A stretch of 64,000 nucleotides of DNA from Clostridium thermarum (GTDB taxonomy: Bacteria > Bacillota > Clostridia > Clostridiales > Clostridiaceae): NCBI RefSeq assembly GCF_006351925.1, contig NZ_CP040924.1, forward strand, positions 304,501 to 368,500, read 5' to 3'. A model generated the notes under the pieces. It was given only the letters and a program-made list of their open reading frames with translations, was not told where the DNA came from and searched no databases. Shown here one piece after another: positions 8,314-17,431 of this stretch. Position 1 is the first letter of the stretch. Each line of letters begins with the position of its first letter. A program made the position numbers and the translations under genes.

Positions 8314-8321
8314 AACTTATA

Positions 8322-9254
8322 TCATCTGCATATTGCTATATATCTTTTAAAGTTACCTTTAGAAACGCTGGTTTTGTCAACAATGGTAAAGCCGGCCTTA
8401 ATAATGTATTCGTCCATATCTTTCATGGTAACAATAATAGCCCTGTCAGCTATGCGCCGAGCGGTTTTCATAATATCTGTCTGTTCCTTTAAGGTAGTAG
8501 GATTAAACAGTCCATAGGGAAGATCTACGATGGCAATATTATAGTGCTTTTTAATTTCATGCATATCACCTATAGTGATTACATCTTCGTAGCCAAAGTA
8601 TTTTAAGTTTTTCTTAGCATTTTCCCCGATTAAGGGATTTATCTCATAACCCTCTATGTTCATCCCTAGAGACAAGGCCTCAATTACTACGGTACCTATG
8701 CCACAGCAGGGGTCAACGATTGTGCAATCCTCATTTCCGGCAGCGGCGATATTTACTAAGGCTCTGGCGGTTCTTACCCCTAAGGCATTGGAGTAGGAGT
8801 AAGGCTTTTGCTCACGGCCTTGCCATTCCAAATTATTCTTCTCATGCACTCCGAAAATCCATTGATTACCAACCTTGGAGATGCCCAAAATTATTCTGGG
8901 ATTATGTACATCCGCTTCTCCGTTGATGGCATATCCTACAGCATAGTTTGCCTTAAGCCGCTCTTCATGAGACAAGGCATCACCTTCGTGCTTTATATAC
9001 CTTACCTTAAAATTATCATAGGATGCATTATCTAATGTAATTCTTTCAACTATTTCCTCCAGGGTATCTGCAGTATAAATAATGGACACACATTCTTTTA
9101 AAAATGCGCTCCTGGAGATTGGTATGTAAAAATCAGAAAATAAATATTTATACTTAATGTCTTGCTTAAACAAATACCTAAGTTCTGTCTTCCCTAGGTC
9201 TTCTTCATACTTTGGGAAGTTTATGGTATAGAAATAAGAGTTTGATTTTATCAT
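8322..9254 (-). CDS. TRM11-like RNA methyltransferase (UPF0020 type)
   Basis: 310-residue SAM-dependent methyltransferase. The C-terminal half has motif I 'IVDPCCGIGTVVIEAL' (about 173-188), an acidic SAM-ribose position in 'NIEGYEINP', and the catalytic N/DPPY-type motif as 'VDLPYG' (about 248-253). The N-terminal half resembles a THUMP/ferredoxin-like RNA-binding region. Archaeal and eukaryotic relatives (Trm11, TrmG10) methylate N2 of G10 in tRNA; the substrate of the bacterial form is inferred only. DLPY instead of NPPY is normal in this subfamily. Start ATG follows GGGTGTGCTTAT. Confidence 0.75.
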   Translation of the reverse strand: MIKSNSYFYTINFPKYEEDLGKTELRYLFKQDIKYKYLFSDFYIPISRSAFLKECVSIIYTADTLEEIVERITLDNASYDNFKVRYIKHEGDALSHEERLKANYAVGYAINGEADVHNPRIILGISKVGNQWIFGVHEKNNLEWQGREQKPYSYSNALGVRTARALVNIAAAGNEDCTIVDPCCGIGTVVIEALSLGMNIEGYEINPLIGENAKKNLKYFGYEDVITIGDMHEIKKHYNIAIVDLPYGLFNPTTLKEQTDIMKTARRIADRAIIVTMKDMDEYIIKAGFTIVDKTSVSKGNFKRYIAICR

Positions 9255-9339
9255 ATAAGCACACCCTTTACGGTATTGTATACCTTATTGTAGTATTAGA
9301 TATCAGCAAAGTCAAATTACCTGATAGTTGTTAGGCAAT

Positions 9340-9420
9340 AATTTAAACGCGGAATCCACGGAGAACGGATTTTAATTACTCATTACTCATCACTCATTGC
9401 TCATCACTCATTGCTCATTA
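9340..9420. repeat. Intergenic repeat with tandem 'actcattgctcatt' units
   Basis: Starts with 'cgcggaatccacggagaacgga', closely related to the sequence at 33998-34017, and continues as five near-identical units of actcat(c/t) (9379-9420). The tandem unit recurs near 15894-15921, 17528, 30548 and 42727. Confidence 0.6.
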
Positions 9421-10522
9421 ATTTGGAGTCTGCTTTTCTCTCAATGTAGCTTTCTAAGGCTGCTTTTATTACGGCGGTCAGGGGCACTGCAATAAACATG
9501 CCAATGATACCGTAGATGCCACCGCCCACGGTAATTGCTATGATAATCCATATTGGACTTAAACCTACCTTTTCACCAATAATCTTTGGTCCCAGGAACC
9601 AGCCATCAAATAAGGAGAGAGATATTACAAGAACAGTTACCTTTAGCAGGCTTGTTGGTCCGGAGAAGATGGTGATAGCCAGGGCGGGAACTAAACCAAT
9701 AGTGTTTCCGAAGTAAGGTATTAAGTTTGTAACACCGATTACAATGCTTATGATAAACGAGTACTTGACCTCCAGAAGCTGCAGACCTACAAAGCAAAGT
9801 ATGCCGATGATTAAGGAGTCAATAGACTTTCCTATAACAAACTGTTTAAAGATCTTATTTGTCTTGTTGCCCCATTTTATAATTTGCAGCGCATTGGAAT
9901 TATCTAAAAAGGTAAATAGAATTTTTTTAATATAGTCTATTGCCTCTTCTTTTTCTATCAGTAGATAAACAGAAATAACGATACCGGTAAAGAGGTTAAA
10001 TAATATGGAGGAAAAATCAATGAGCTTTTCAAAGATTACTGTAAAGTTAATTTCTATCAAGGCTCTGATAGAATTAAGAATATCATTTATATTCTCGCTG
10101 AAGTAAGAATTGCCGCTATATTTAACAAAGAGGTCGCTGTTTAAAATTGTCTCATTTATGTACTTTTCAGCCTCGGTAACAAAGGCCGGAAGGCGGTTGA
10201 GGATTTCCCCTATATTTTTTATTAAACTAGGTATTGCCAACATAAAAAACGCTACGATGCTGGATAAGAAAATACAATAAGTAATTAAGATACTGACAGC
10301 CCTTTTTGTCTTAAAGCGGCGTTCTATGAAGGTCATAAGAGGATTTAACAGATAGGCAATGACAAACCCCCATATAAAATAGGACATTAAAGATAGTATT
10401 TTTCTGAGAATATAACCTACGGTCTCAATGTTATCTACCAGCTTATACATCACAATTGAGACGAAAATAATAGGGATTAAATTAAAGTGCTTAAATTTGC
10501 TAAACCTAAACAAAAACAACAC
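9404..10522 (-). CDS. AI-2E family transporter (PerM/YtvI-like permease)
   Basis: 372-residue integral membrane protein of the AI-2 exporter superfamily. About eight membrane segments are visible: two N-terminal, a third near 75-100, a long central soluble region (about 115-215) and a hydrophobic C-terminal half. Family-like motifs include 'GVTNLIPYFGNTIGLVPA' (around 270) and 'GLSPIWIIIAITVGGGIYG...GMFIAVPLTAVIKA' (about 320-355). Members exchange signals, ions or lipids; the substrate is not predictable here. The start is the first ATG; a second inside may also be used. The last codons lie in the tandem repeat region. Confidence 0.88.
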   Translation of the reverse strand: MLFLFRFSKFKHFNLIPIIFVSIVMYKLVDNIETVGYILRKILSLMSYFIWGFVIAYLLNPLMTFIERRFKTKRAVSILITYCIFLSSIVAFFMLAIPSLIKNIGEILNRLPAFVTEAEKYINETILNSDLFVKYSGNSYFSENINDILNSIRALIEINFTVIFEKLIDFSSILFNLFTGIVISVYLLIEKEEAIDYIKKILFTFLDNSNALQIIKWGNKTNKIFKQFVIGKSIDSLIIGILCFVGLQLLEVKYSFIISIVIGVTNLIPYFGNTIGLVPALAITIFSGPTSLLKVTVLVISLSLFDGWFLGPKIIGEKVGLSPIWIIIAITVGGGIYGIIGMFIAVPLTAVIKAALESYIERKADSKLMSNE

Positions 10523-10767
10523 CTCTGATTAATTGATAGTAATGGCTGTGAAGACTTATGCCAGTGCATACAGAAAAGCCTTAAGATATCTTATTAACCT
10601 AATTATATCACATATAGAATTATTTCCAATGAAATACAGATAATATAGGGTGCAAATAATGTTTCCAAGAAACCTGCTTAACTTCTGCACAAGTATGGTT
10701 ACAAAAGACATATTGTGGTAATATTAAGTTAACAATACCATTGTACACAATGAAGGAGAGGAAGTTT

Positions 10768-11997
10768 ATGAATCAGGAATTATTAAATAAGTATGCAAGT
10801 CTGGTAGTTAAAATCGGCGCTAACGTACAGCCGGGCCAGACAGTAGTTTTGATGTCACCGGTGGAGACAGCGGATTTTGCAAGAGCTATTACTGAGGCTG
10901 CCTATACGGCTGGTGCCAGAGATGTTTTTGTAGAGTGGAACGATGAAAAGCTCTCCAGAATAAAATACTTAAATGCCCCGGATGAGGTATTTGATGAAGT
11001 TCCTTCTTGGAAAAAGGATTTCACCCTTACAAACTTACGCAAGGGTGCGGCCTTTATACAGATAAAGGCATCAGATCCGGATGCTTTTAAAGGCGTAGAT
11101 GTCAGCAGGATTTCCAGGTCTATGAAGGCATTTACAACTGAATTAAAGGAGTATCATGAAGCTCTTATGAGCAATAAGAATGCATGGTGCATAGCTTCCG
11201 TGCCTACAGAGGCATGGGCGCGAAAGGTGTTTCCTGAACTGCCAGCAGAAGAGGCTGTAGCAAGACTTTGGGAGGCTATATTAAAAGCTGTAAGAGTGGA
11301 TACAGAGGATCCGGTAGCAGCTTGGAAGGAGCATACTCTCAATTTGAAGAAGAGTATGGCTTTTATGAATGACAATAACTTTAAATACCTTCATTACAGG
11401 AATTCCTTGGGAACAGATTTGACTATTGAGCTTCCTGAGGGGCATGTATGGGTAGGTGGATCCGAGGAAACTACGGGTGGAGTAAAATTTATTGCAAATA
11501 TGCCTACTGAGGAGGTATTTACATTACCAAAGAAGACCGGGGTTAACGGTACTGTTGTGAGTTCAATGCCATTAAACCACAACGGCAGTCTTGTTGATAA
11601 ATTCTCCATTACCTTTAAGGATGGCAGAATAACAGACTATACTGCTGAGGTAGGCTATGAGGTGCTAAAGTCAATCATAGAAACAGATGAGGGTTCACAC
11701 TATCTTGGAGAAGTGGCCCTAGTACCAAAGGACTCACCGATTTCAAATCAAAATATACTATTTTATAATACACTTTTTGATGAAAATGCTTCCTGCCATT
11801 TAGCTATAGGAAGAGCGTATTCTCCTTGTATTAAGAACAACGAAAATATGAGCGAAAAACAACTGGAAGAAGCAGGGGTGAATAATTCCCTGATTCATGT
11901 GGATTTCATGATCGGAACAAAGGACCTTGAAATAACAGGTATTACTGCAGATGGTAAGGAAATTCCTGTATTTATTGATGGAAACTTTGCATTTTAA
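10768..11997 (+). CDS. M29 family metallo-aminopeptidase (AmpS/PepS-like)
   Basis: 409-residue cytoplasmic aminopeptidase of the thermophilic M29 family, which removes N-terminal residues from peptides using two divalent metals. The family metal ligands are visible: 'GGSEETTGG' near 240, Glu in 'HYLGEVALVP' near 310, His in 'ASCHLAIGRAY' near 340 and the H-x-D pair in 'SLIHVDFMIGT' near 375. Length matches the family (about 410). I chose ATG 10768 because AAGGAGAGG precedes it; the open frame extends 9 codons upstream to a TTG that would include the ribosome site. Monocistronic. Confidence 0.93.
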   Translation: MNQELLNKYASLVVKIGANVQPGQTVVLMSPVETADFARAITEAAYTAGARDVFVEWNDEKLSRIKYLNAPDEVFDEVPSWKKDFTLTNLRKGAAFIQIKASDPDAFKGVDVSRISRSMKAFTTELKEYHEALMSNKNAWCIASVPTEAWARKVFPELPAEEAVARLWEAILKAVRVDTEDPVAAWKEHTLNLKKSMAFMNDNNFKYLHYRNSLGTDLTIELPEGHVWVGGSEETTGGVKFIANMPTEEVFTLPKKTGVNGTVVSSMPLNHNGSLVDKFSITFKDGRITDYTAEVGYEVLKSIIETDEGSHYLGEVALVPKDSPISNQNILFYNTLFDENASCHLAIGRAYSPCIKNNENMSEKQLEEAGVNNSLIHVDFMIGTKDLEITGITADGKEIPVFIDGNFAF

Positions 11998-12027
11998 CTG
12001 TTCAGATTGTTATTAAGACAGAATGTC

Positions 12028-12060
12028 AAAAGGGCACCCAAAGAGGTGCCTTTAATTATT
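12028..12060 (+). terminator. Terminator of the M29 aminopeptidase gene
   Basis: Stem AAAGGGCACC / GGTGCCTTT with loop CAAAGA and a T/A-rich tail, 30 nt after the stop codon. Confidence 0.8.
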
Positions 12061-12113
12061 CTGCTTTTATATCATTGGTATCATATGAGGTATAAAGAAT
12101 AAATTAATTATGG

Positions 12114-12149
12114 AAAATCCACACTAAGTCATAGGTGTGGATTTTTTTC
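12114..12149 (+). terminator. Second terminator-like hairpin before the kinase gene
   Basis: Stem AAAATCCACAC / GTGTGGATTTT followed by T7. It lies just upstream of the next gene, so it could be a second terminator for readthrough. A promoter would have to fit within the remaining 40 nt (tacaatgcta). Confidence 0.7.
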
Positions 12150-12189
12150 TGATTTAGAGGTACAATGCTATTGTTAGGAGGCTGAAGGA

Positions 12190-12831
12190 ATGGAAAAGGT
12201 TTATAACGGCATAGTTATTTTCGGAGAAATGGGCGCAGGCAAGGATGCTCTTGCTGAGCAATTTACGAAGTTAAGACAGAATGCCAAAATATATAATATT
12301 GGTGTATTGTGCAGGGAAATGATGAAGGTAGCCAAGGTTAATCCACAGTGGAGAGGCTTGGAAAGATATATCGGACAAACAGTTGCGGATAAGCTTAGAG
12401 AAATGGATAAGGATATCATGTGTGACTATATTTTGGCCCTTATATATGAGAATGGGCAGAAGAAATATGGCTGGGATAATGCTGGCCTAGAAGGTGAAGC
12501 CCATCACAAGGCGCTTATGGAGCAGCTTGCCATATTGAGAAATGAGGAACTTTCCATAGTAGCGGGAGGAAGAACCCTGGTTGACTTAAATTACTGGAGA
12601 AATAAGCAATTTTTAGTGGTTGGTATAAAGGTCAGCGAAGAGATAAGAAAGCAGAGATTAATAAGCAGAGATGGAGAAAAGACAGTTCAAAACAGTAGTT
12701 CTACCCATAACACAGAGGCGGATGTACCTTATATAATTAATAACCTTTGTGATGAGGTTATATTGAATGATGGGACTCTCGAGGATTTAAAGAATTCTGC
12801 AGAGGCCATATTAACTAAATATAAATTCTAG
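12190..12831 (+). CDS. P-loop nucleoside/nucleotide kinase-like protein
   Basis: 213-residue cytoplasmic NTPase fold. Walker A is 'GEMGAGKDALAEQF' at residues 12-25. The C-terminal part 'HNTEADVPYIINNLCDEVILNDGTLEDL' resembles the end of dephospho-CoA kinase and phage dNMP kinases ('NxGTLEDL'). The middle 'VAGGRTLVDLNYWR' may be the substrate-binding strand. I cannot name the substrate. Strong ribosome site GGAGGCTGAAGGA. Sits alone between two terminators. Confidence 0.6.
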   Translation: MEKVYNGIVIFGEMGAGKDALAEQFTKLRQNAKIYNIGVLCREMMKVAKVNPQWRGLERYIGQTVADKLREMDKDIMCDYILALIYENGQKKYGWDNAGLEGEAHHKALMEQLAILRNEELSIVAGGRTLVDLNYWRNKQFLVVGIKVSEEIRKQRLISRDGEKTVQNSSSTHNTEADVPYIINNLCDEVILNDGTLEDLKNSAEAILTKYKF

Positions 12832-12866
12832 GGCAAGGGCAGAATTTACCTTTGCCTATTTTTCTG
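12831..12866 (+). terminator. Terminator of the P-loop kinase gene
   Basis: Arms GGCAAGGG / CCTTTGCC overlapping the stop codon and followed by TATTTTTCT. Confidence 0.7.
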
Positions 12867-13063
12867 CGGGAAATGGTAGAATCAAAACTTTACCATCAAA
12901 ATAACAAAGCAAAAACTTTATCTGATAATTTAACAACTCACAGTTTTGTTGTATAATAAAAAAATAATGCTATATAATAGTGCCAAAATAATTTACTGGG
13001 AATGTGACTCAAAATTAAAAAATATGACCTGTATATGTAGACTGTACAAAAGAGAGGTGCACT

Positions 13064-15052
13064 TTGAAAAAGAGCTGGAATAATATAATTAAGTACGTAA
13101 AGAAAGATTTAAGTATTATGATTGCATTAGGAGCAATTATTATGATATGCTTGTCAGTTTTACTTTATGTCAGCGGCAAAATTGATGAAGAAAGAGCGGA
13201 GTTAATAAATGTGCTAGGCAGACAAAGAATGTATATTCAGTCTATGGCGAAGGAGGCAAACTCCAAATATGCCTTGCTGCAGGCAGAAAAACTAGATTAT
13301 ATTGTTGAGAGCAAGGAGGCTATTGATGACAGGTATAATAAAATTCAGCGGAACATTATAAAGTCGAGAGATGAATACATAAGCACCTTTAATCAGCTTA
13401 AGAGTGGAAAGATGCAATATAAAGGCACTGTCATCAGCTTTGAAAAATCCAATGTAAACATAAGTGCAAATTTGAAGAAGACAGAGGATATATGGAAGGG
13501 ATTTGAAAAGTCCATTAATAAGGTATCAGAGGCGAAAGAGATTGATAGAGATTTCATAGATTCAATAATTTTCATAAGTGACAACAGCGAAACTCTGGCG
13601 GCCTATTGTGACGAGCTTACAGAGATTGCCGTAAGTCACAATAGGCAAAGTGAATTATATTATAAAACCATTGAAGTTCTTCTGGGTTTAGCTTTTTTGG
13701 CGGTAATATCCATGACACTTGGCAGGCTATATAGGCACTTGATTCTGCCGCTGGGTACCTTTGTTGAAGGGTTGAGCGATATCAGTATACTGAAAAAAGG
13801 AATTTCCACTGATAATACCACTGAGAAGGAAACTGGTCCTATAATATGGGAAATAACAAATATGACCCAAAAGATAGAGAGGCTAGTTTCACTGATAGAA
13901 AATATTAACCAAAATCTTTCCATTAATGAAGTTCTAAGGTTTATATTTGATAAGTTTTCCTTCTTTATACCCTACTCCTATATAGGGGTGGCCTTGGTAA
14001 AGGAAGGGGGAAAAATGCTTGAGGCTTCCTATGGCATCAGCAATGGCAAGGTAGAGGGACTTCCTAAAAACTTAATAGGAAAAAGGTACTTGCTTGATAA
14101 AACCAGTCTGAAGTCCATAATAGAAACCGGTAATCCCCGTATGATTAATGACTTGGAGGAGTATGTAAAAGGCAGGCCAGTTAAGGAGTATAATAGGGTA
14201 ATTCTTGAGGCGGGAATAAGATCATCTATAACCCTTCCTCTTATAGCAAATAATAAACCGGTTGGTATAATATTCTTTTCAAGTGTGGAGAAGAATATCT
14301 ACAACACAGAACATATGAAGTTTCTTGAAGTTATTACAAAGAGTGTTTCAATAAGCTTTGAAAGAAACCTATTTATGGACAACCTTCTTTATAGCAGTAT
14401 ATTAGCCTTGGCAAAACTGGCAGAGGCAAGAGACGAGGATACCGGAGAACATCTTGAAAGGATGAAGGTATATTCCAAGCATATAGCTCAGTTCTTGTAT
14501 GAGGACAGCTTGTACAAGGAACAGATAACTCTTGAATATATAGATGACATTGAGAGATTCAGCCCTATGCATGATATAGGAAAGGTAGGAATCAGGGATG
14601 GAATTCTCTTAAAGCCTGCTAAGCTGACAGAGGAAGAATTTGAAGAAATGAAGCAGCATACCATCTTTGGAGGTAAGGTGCTTAGAGCGGCAGAAGAAAA
14701 TATAATGCTCAGCGGGAGAAGTATTTTTAAAGTTGGTATAGATATAGCTGAAGGACACCACGAAAAATGGGATGGGTCCGGTTATCCCAGGGGGAAGGCG
14801 GGAGAAGATATACCTTTAAGTGCCAGGATAGTTGCGGTGGCAGATGTCTTTGATGCACTTACCACCGAAAGGCCCTACAAAGTGCCCTATACCTTTGAGG
14901 CAACTTATGACTTTATGATTGAAGGCAGCGGAAAGCACTTTGATCCTGAGATAATCAGAGTATTTGTTAAGAACAAGGATAAAATGTGGAAGCTTTATAA
15001 GGCATTTCATGGAGATGAAAGTATATATGACGACGGTGTTAAAGTAGTGTAA
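13064..15052 (+). CDS. PilJ-type sensor / GAF / HD-GYP cyclic-di-GMP phosphodiesterase
   Basis: 662-residue membrane signalling protein. TM1 lies at about 17-38. The extracytoplasmic segment starts with 'LINVLGRQRMYIQSMAKEA', the PilJ/nitrate-sensor type 'GRQRM' helix, and TM2 lies at about 208-228. A HAMP-like linker leads to a GAF domain (about 285-440). The C-terminal HD-GYP domain has 'DTGEHLERM', the catalytic 'HDIGKVGIRD', 'KQHTIFGG', 'EGHHEKWDGSGYP' (the GYP motif) and 'VADVFDALTTERPYK'. It should hydrolyse cyclic di-GMP in response to an extracellular cue. Start TTG 13064 follows GAGAGGTGCAC. No ATG fits better. Confidence 0.9.
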   Translation: MKKSWNNIIKYVKKDLSIMIALGAIIMICLSVLLYVSGKIDEERAELINVLGRQRMYIQSMAKEANSKYALLQAEKLDYIVESKEAIDDRYNKIQRNIIKSRDEYISTFNQLKSGKMQYKGTVISFEKSNVNISANLKKTEDIWKGFEKSINKVSEAKEIDRDFIDSIIFISDNSETLAAYCDELTEIAVSHNRQSELYYKTIEVLLGLAFLAVISMTLGRLYRHLILPLGTFVEGLSDISILKKGISTDNTTEKETGPIIWEITNMTQKIERLVSLIENINQNLSINEVLRFIFDKFSFFIPYSYIGVALVKEGGKMLEASYGISNGKVEGLPKNLIGKRYLLDKTSLKSIIETGNPRMINDLEEYVKGRPVKEYNRVILEAGIRSSITLPLIANNKPVGIIFFSSVEKNIYNTEHMKFLEVITKSVSISFERNLFMDNLLYSSILALAKLAEARDEDTGEHLERMKVYSKHIAQFLYEDSLYKEQITLEYIDDIERFSPMHDIGKVGIRDGILLKPAKLTEEEFEEMKQHTIFGGKVLRAAEENIMLSGRSIFKVGIDIAEGHHEKWDGSGYPRGKAGEDIPLSARIVAVADVFDALTTERPYKVPYTFEATYDFMIEGSGKHFDPEIIRVFVKNKDKMWKLYKAFHGDESIYDDGVKVV

Positions 15053-15054
15053 TA

Positions 15055-15087
15055 AAAGATAGGGGATAGCCCCTATCTTTCGTTTTT
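15055..15087. terminator. Bidirectional terminator after the HD-GYP gene
   Basis: Stem AAAGATAGGGG / CCCCTATCTTT with loop ATAG, followed by CGTTTTT. It overlaps the ancestral 3' end of the convergent minus-strand repeat protein. Confidence 0.85.
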
Positions 15088-15129
15088 ATGAGGATGTATT
15101 GGCAGAACCTTTGAAAGCTCTTCCTTTTG

Positions 15130-15765
15130 CTATTGGGTAATGATACCCGAATTAACTAATTCTGTCAAAATATCCGTTCTGTTTTTGGAATTAGCCTGCC
15201 AGTATGCTTTTCTTTCTGCTTCTGACATGGCCTTAATTTTTTCCTTCTCTAGTTTTAACTCCTCTTTTTTCTTCTTTACAAATTCATTGATTTTATCCAG
15301 CTGTTCTTGACTAATGGTACCCTTAGAAACCTCATTTTTTAGTACTTCCTGTAAGATATCTCCATGGTGACGAGAAATAATCTCTTTAATTTTCTGGGCT
15401 TGTTCTGAAGTTATAATTTTTGATGAGACAAGGTCTCCAAAGATGTCAGGACGTGTTTTATAATTTTCCCTTATATAATTTTCTCTTTCTTCCTTGCTCA
15501 TATTTTTTATCTTTTCAAGCTCAGCTTTTTTCTCCTCAGCACGCTTCTTCAGGAAGGCTTCTATCTTTTCAGCCTGCTCTTTAGTGATAATTTTCTCATC
15601 CACAAAGCGCTGCAAATCCGGCTTACTGAAGCCCTTATGTTTAACAGAGGCCTTATGATGTGGTTTTGCACCATTGGGACTATAAGCCCTAGCAGCAGCG
15701 GGGAACAGCAAGGCAGCTACAATTGCAGCAGTAACGATTTTTACAGTTAAATTTCTTTTTTCCAT
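15130..15765 (-). CDS. Secreted charged repeat protein (DUF2680-like), truncated by an amber stop
   Basis: 211-residue exported protein with signal peptide (residues 1-27, 'AAIVAALLFPAAARA'). The mature part is Lys/Glu-rich and helical. It contains two copies of a unit: about 50-125 ('VDEKIITKEQAEKIEAFLKK...') and about 145-211 ('VSKGTISQEQLDKINEFVKK...'). The second copy ends abruptly at 'NSGIITQ' followed by TAG. Beyond the stop the frame continues for 18 codons as QKEELSKVLPIHPHKNER to a second TAG at 15073-15075, which matches the expected repeat. A nonsense mutation is therefore likely. Clear ribosome site AGGGAGTAGTGAAAT. Function unknown. Confidence 0.8.
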   Translation of the reverse strand: MEKRNLTVKIVTAAIVAALLFPAAARAYSPNGAKPHHKASVKHKGFSKPDLQRFVDEKIITKEQAEKIEAFLKKRAEEKKAELEKIKNMSKEERENYIRENYKTRPDIFGDLVSSKIITSEQAQKIKEIISRHHGDILQEVLKNEVSKGTISQEQLDKINEFVKKKKEELKLEKEKIKAMSEAERKAYWQANSKNRTDILTELVNSGIITQ

Positions 15766-15824
15766 ATTTCACTACTCCCTTCTATGTATATTTTGGCTAA
15801 AAGATACCAAAATTATTAGGGAAT

Positions 15825-15921
15825 ATAATTAATAATTAGTAATTAGGAATGAGCAATGAGTAATTAGTGAAGGGGAGAAAAATCAACCATAATTACTCAG
15901 TATTCATTACTCATTACTCAT
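15825..15921. repeat. Inverted-repeat intergenic element (taattagtaatt / tactcatt)
   Basis: Left part 'attagtaattaggaatgagcaatgagtaatt' faces 'aattactcagtattcattactcattactcatt', so the ends are inverted copies around a short non-coding core. Same repeat family as 9379-9420. Confidence 0.6.
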
Positions 15922-15923
15922 TA

Positions 15924-15949
15924 AAAAACTGCGTCCAAACGCAGTTTTT
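15924..15949 (-). terminator. Terminator of the 172-residue hypothetical gene
   Basis: Stem AAAAACTGCGT / ACGCAGTTTTT, overlapping the TAA stop codon of the minus-strand gene. Confidence 0.85.
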
Positions 15950-16466
15950 ACAAGCTTCCTTTCGTTACAGTCTTATCTATCCATGGATTATAGAACCTGT
16001 TATAGCTAGGGGTACATACCTCTACGTCCATGGAGTATTCCTTTAGTTTATCCAGCTTGCCTTCTAGGGTAGTTCCGCTGAAGCATGTGATCGCTATTTT
16101 GTAGTCATATTTTAATTCCTTACTGATTTCACGGAGTTCCAGTAAGTTGCTTGGACTTATGTCTTCTCTTAGATCAATTAGGTGCTTAGATAAATCAGCA
16201 AAATATTTTTTTGCCTTATCCAAGAGCTTCCCATCCTTGAGAATGCTTATGGAGATCATTACAAGTGCGTCTTCTAAAATGTTACCTTCTGTTGGTACCC
16301 ATCTAATTGTATTTATGGAGGAAGTATGGTCCTCTAAAATATCCAGATTTTTGAGAATCCATATGGGCTTACTGCCCTCCGACAGAAGCAAGCAGTGAGT
16401 TGGGAGCATTCCGTTGCCGAGTTTGTTAGTGTGACCTATAAGTATTTGTGCAGTAATTGCTGCCAT
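15948..16466 (-). CDS. Hypothetical protein
   Basis: 172 residues, no signal peptide or membrane segment. I do not recognise a family. N terminus 'MAAITAQILIGHTNKLGNGMLPTHCLLLSEGSKPIWIL' looks like a beta-rich nucleophile-type start, followed by a helical Leu/Lys/Glu-rich region (about 80-135). The short C-terminal piece contains 'CFSGTTLEGKLDKLKEYSM'. Ribosome site AAGGAGGTCAATT makes the start secure. It is a single gene with its own terminator. Confidence 0.7.
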   Translation of the reverse strand: MAAITAQILIGHTNKLGNGMLPTHCLLLSEGSKPIWILKNLDILEDHTSSINTIRWVPTEGNILEDALVMISISILKDGKLLDKAKKYFADLSKHLIDLREDISPSNLLELREISKELKYDYKIAITCFSGTTLEGKLDKLKEYSMDVEVCTPSYNRFYNPWIDKTVTKGSL

Positions 16467-16602
16467 AATTGACCTCCTTGTCCGTTATTTCTCAATAGTT
16501 GACAACCCCTTTACTTAATTTTCGAGTGTAATGAATATTACTTTAACTTTATTTTATAGAAGTGTTATAATGGAAATAATAGTATATGAGGAAGGTGATA
16601 GT

Positions 16603-17430
16603 ATGAAAAGGTCAATTAGGCTAATTATAGACTCTGCCTTGATTATATCTATGGTTATATCATCCTTAGGCTGTACGAAAAAAAGTGAGACTGTAAACAG
16701 TAATAATGCCGATAGCAAGAGGAGTATACAAAAGACCCCAGCCTCCATAAATATAAATAATATAGAAAAAACGGAAGAAGTAAAGGTTCTGGTTACGGAA
16801 AAGGCCATAAAGGAGGATACGGAAGCTTTGCTTGTGGATATAAAACTCCCGGTTCTCAGTGGCCTTGCCAATAAGGATATAGAAAAAAACTTAAATAGCA
16901 AATTTGAAACCGAGGCTATGAGGCTTAAGGCTTCTTTGGAGGAGGAGGCTAAAGGTGCCCTCCAGGATTCAAAGGATAATAACCTAGAATATCATAAATA
17001 TGAAGTGAATACGTCCTACAAGGTGAACTACAATAGGAATGGTTTTTTAAGCATTACTGTAGTTTACTATAGGTATACCGGTGGAGCACATGGTTTGAGT
17101 TATATGAAGGGATACAATATAGACCTAAAGACAGGTGGCATTTATTCCTTGTCACAGCTTTTTGATAAGGACTTTAACTATAAGGAGATTATCGATGAAG
17201 TTGTGTTAAATGAGATGAAGGCAAACAGGGAATTATATTTTGAAGACGCCATAACGGACTTTAAGGGCATAAAAAAGGATCATCCCTTCTACATAGAAGA
17301 AGGAAATCTGGTTGTTTATTTTGCTGAATATGAAATAGCACCATATGCACATGGCATGCCGGAGTTTAGAGTTCCCCTATCCAAGTTGACCTTTGCAGAG
17401 GGAATAAAATTAGCAATTAGCAATGACTAA
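16603..17430 (+). CDS. Lipoprotein with DUF4163/DUF3298 domains (RsiV-like extracellular part)
   Basis: 275-residue lipoprotein. The signal peptide ends with the lipobox 'ISSLGC' (Cys at about 25). After a linker, residues 60-165 resemble DUF4163, and the C-terminal part is DUF3298-like: 'YYRYTGGAHGLSYMKGYNIDLKTG' and 'FYIEEGNLVVYFAEYEIAPYAHGMPEFRVPLS'. In B. subtilis RsiV this domain binds lysozyme, but here there is no anti-sigma N terminus, so the role is open. I chose ATG 16603 (GGAAGGTGATAGT before it, and the signal peptide starts there); the open frame extends 24 codons upstream. Confidence 0.8.
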   Translation: MKRSIRLIIDSALIISMVISSLGCTKKSETVNSNNADSKRSIQKTPASININNIEKTEEVKVLVTEKAIKEDTEALLVDIKLPVLSGLANKDIEKNLNSKFETEAMRLKASLEEEAKGALQDSKDNNLEYHKYEVNTSYKVNYNRNGFLSITVVYYRYTGGAHGLSYMKGYNIDLKTGGIYSLSQLFDKDFNYKEIIDEVVLNEMKANRELYFEDAITDFKGIKKDHPFYIEEGNLVVYFAEYEIAPYAHGMPEFRVPLSKLTFAEGIKLAISND

Positions 17431-17431
17431 T

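Noticed and set aside
9379..9420. CRISPR-like tandem repeat
   Set aside because: Units are about 7-14 nt with no unique spacers and no cas genes in the window.
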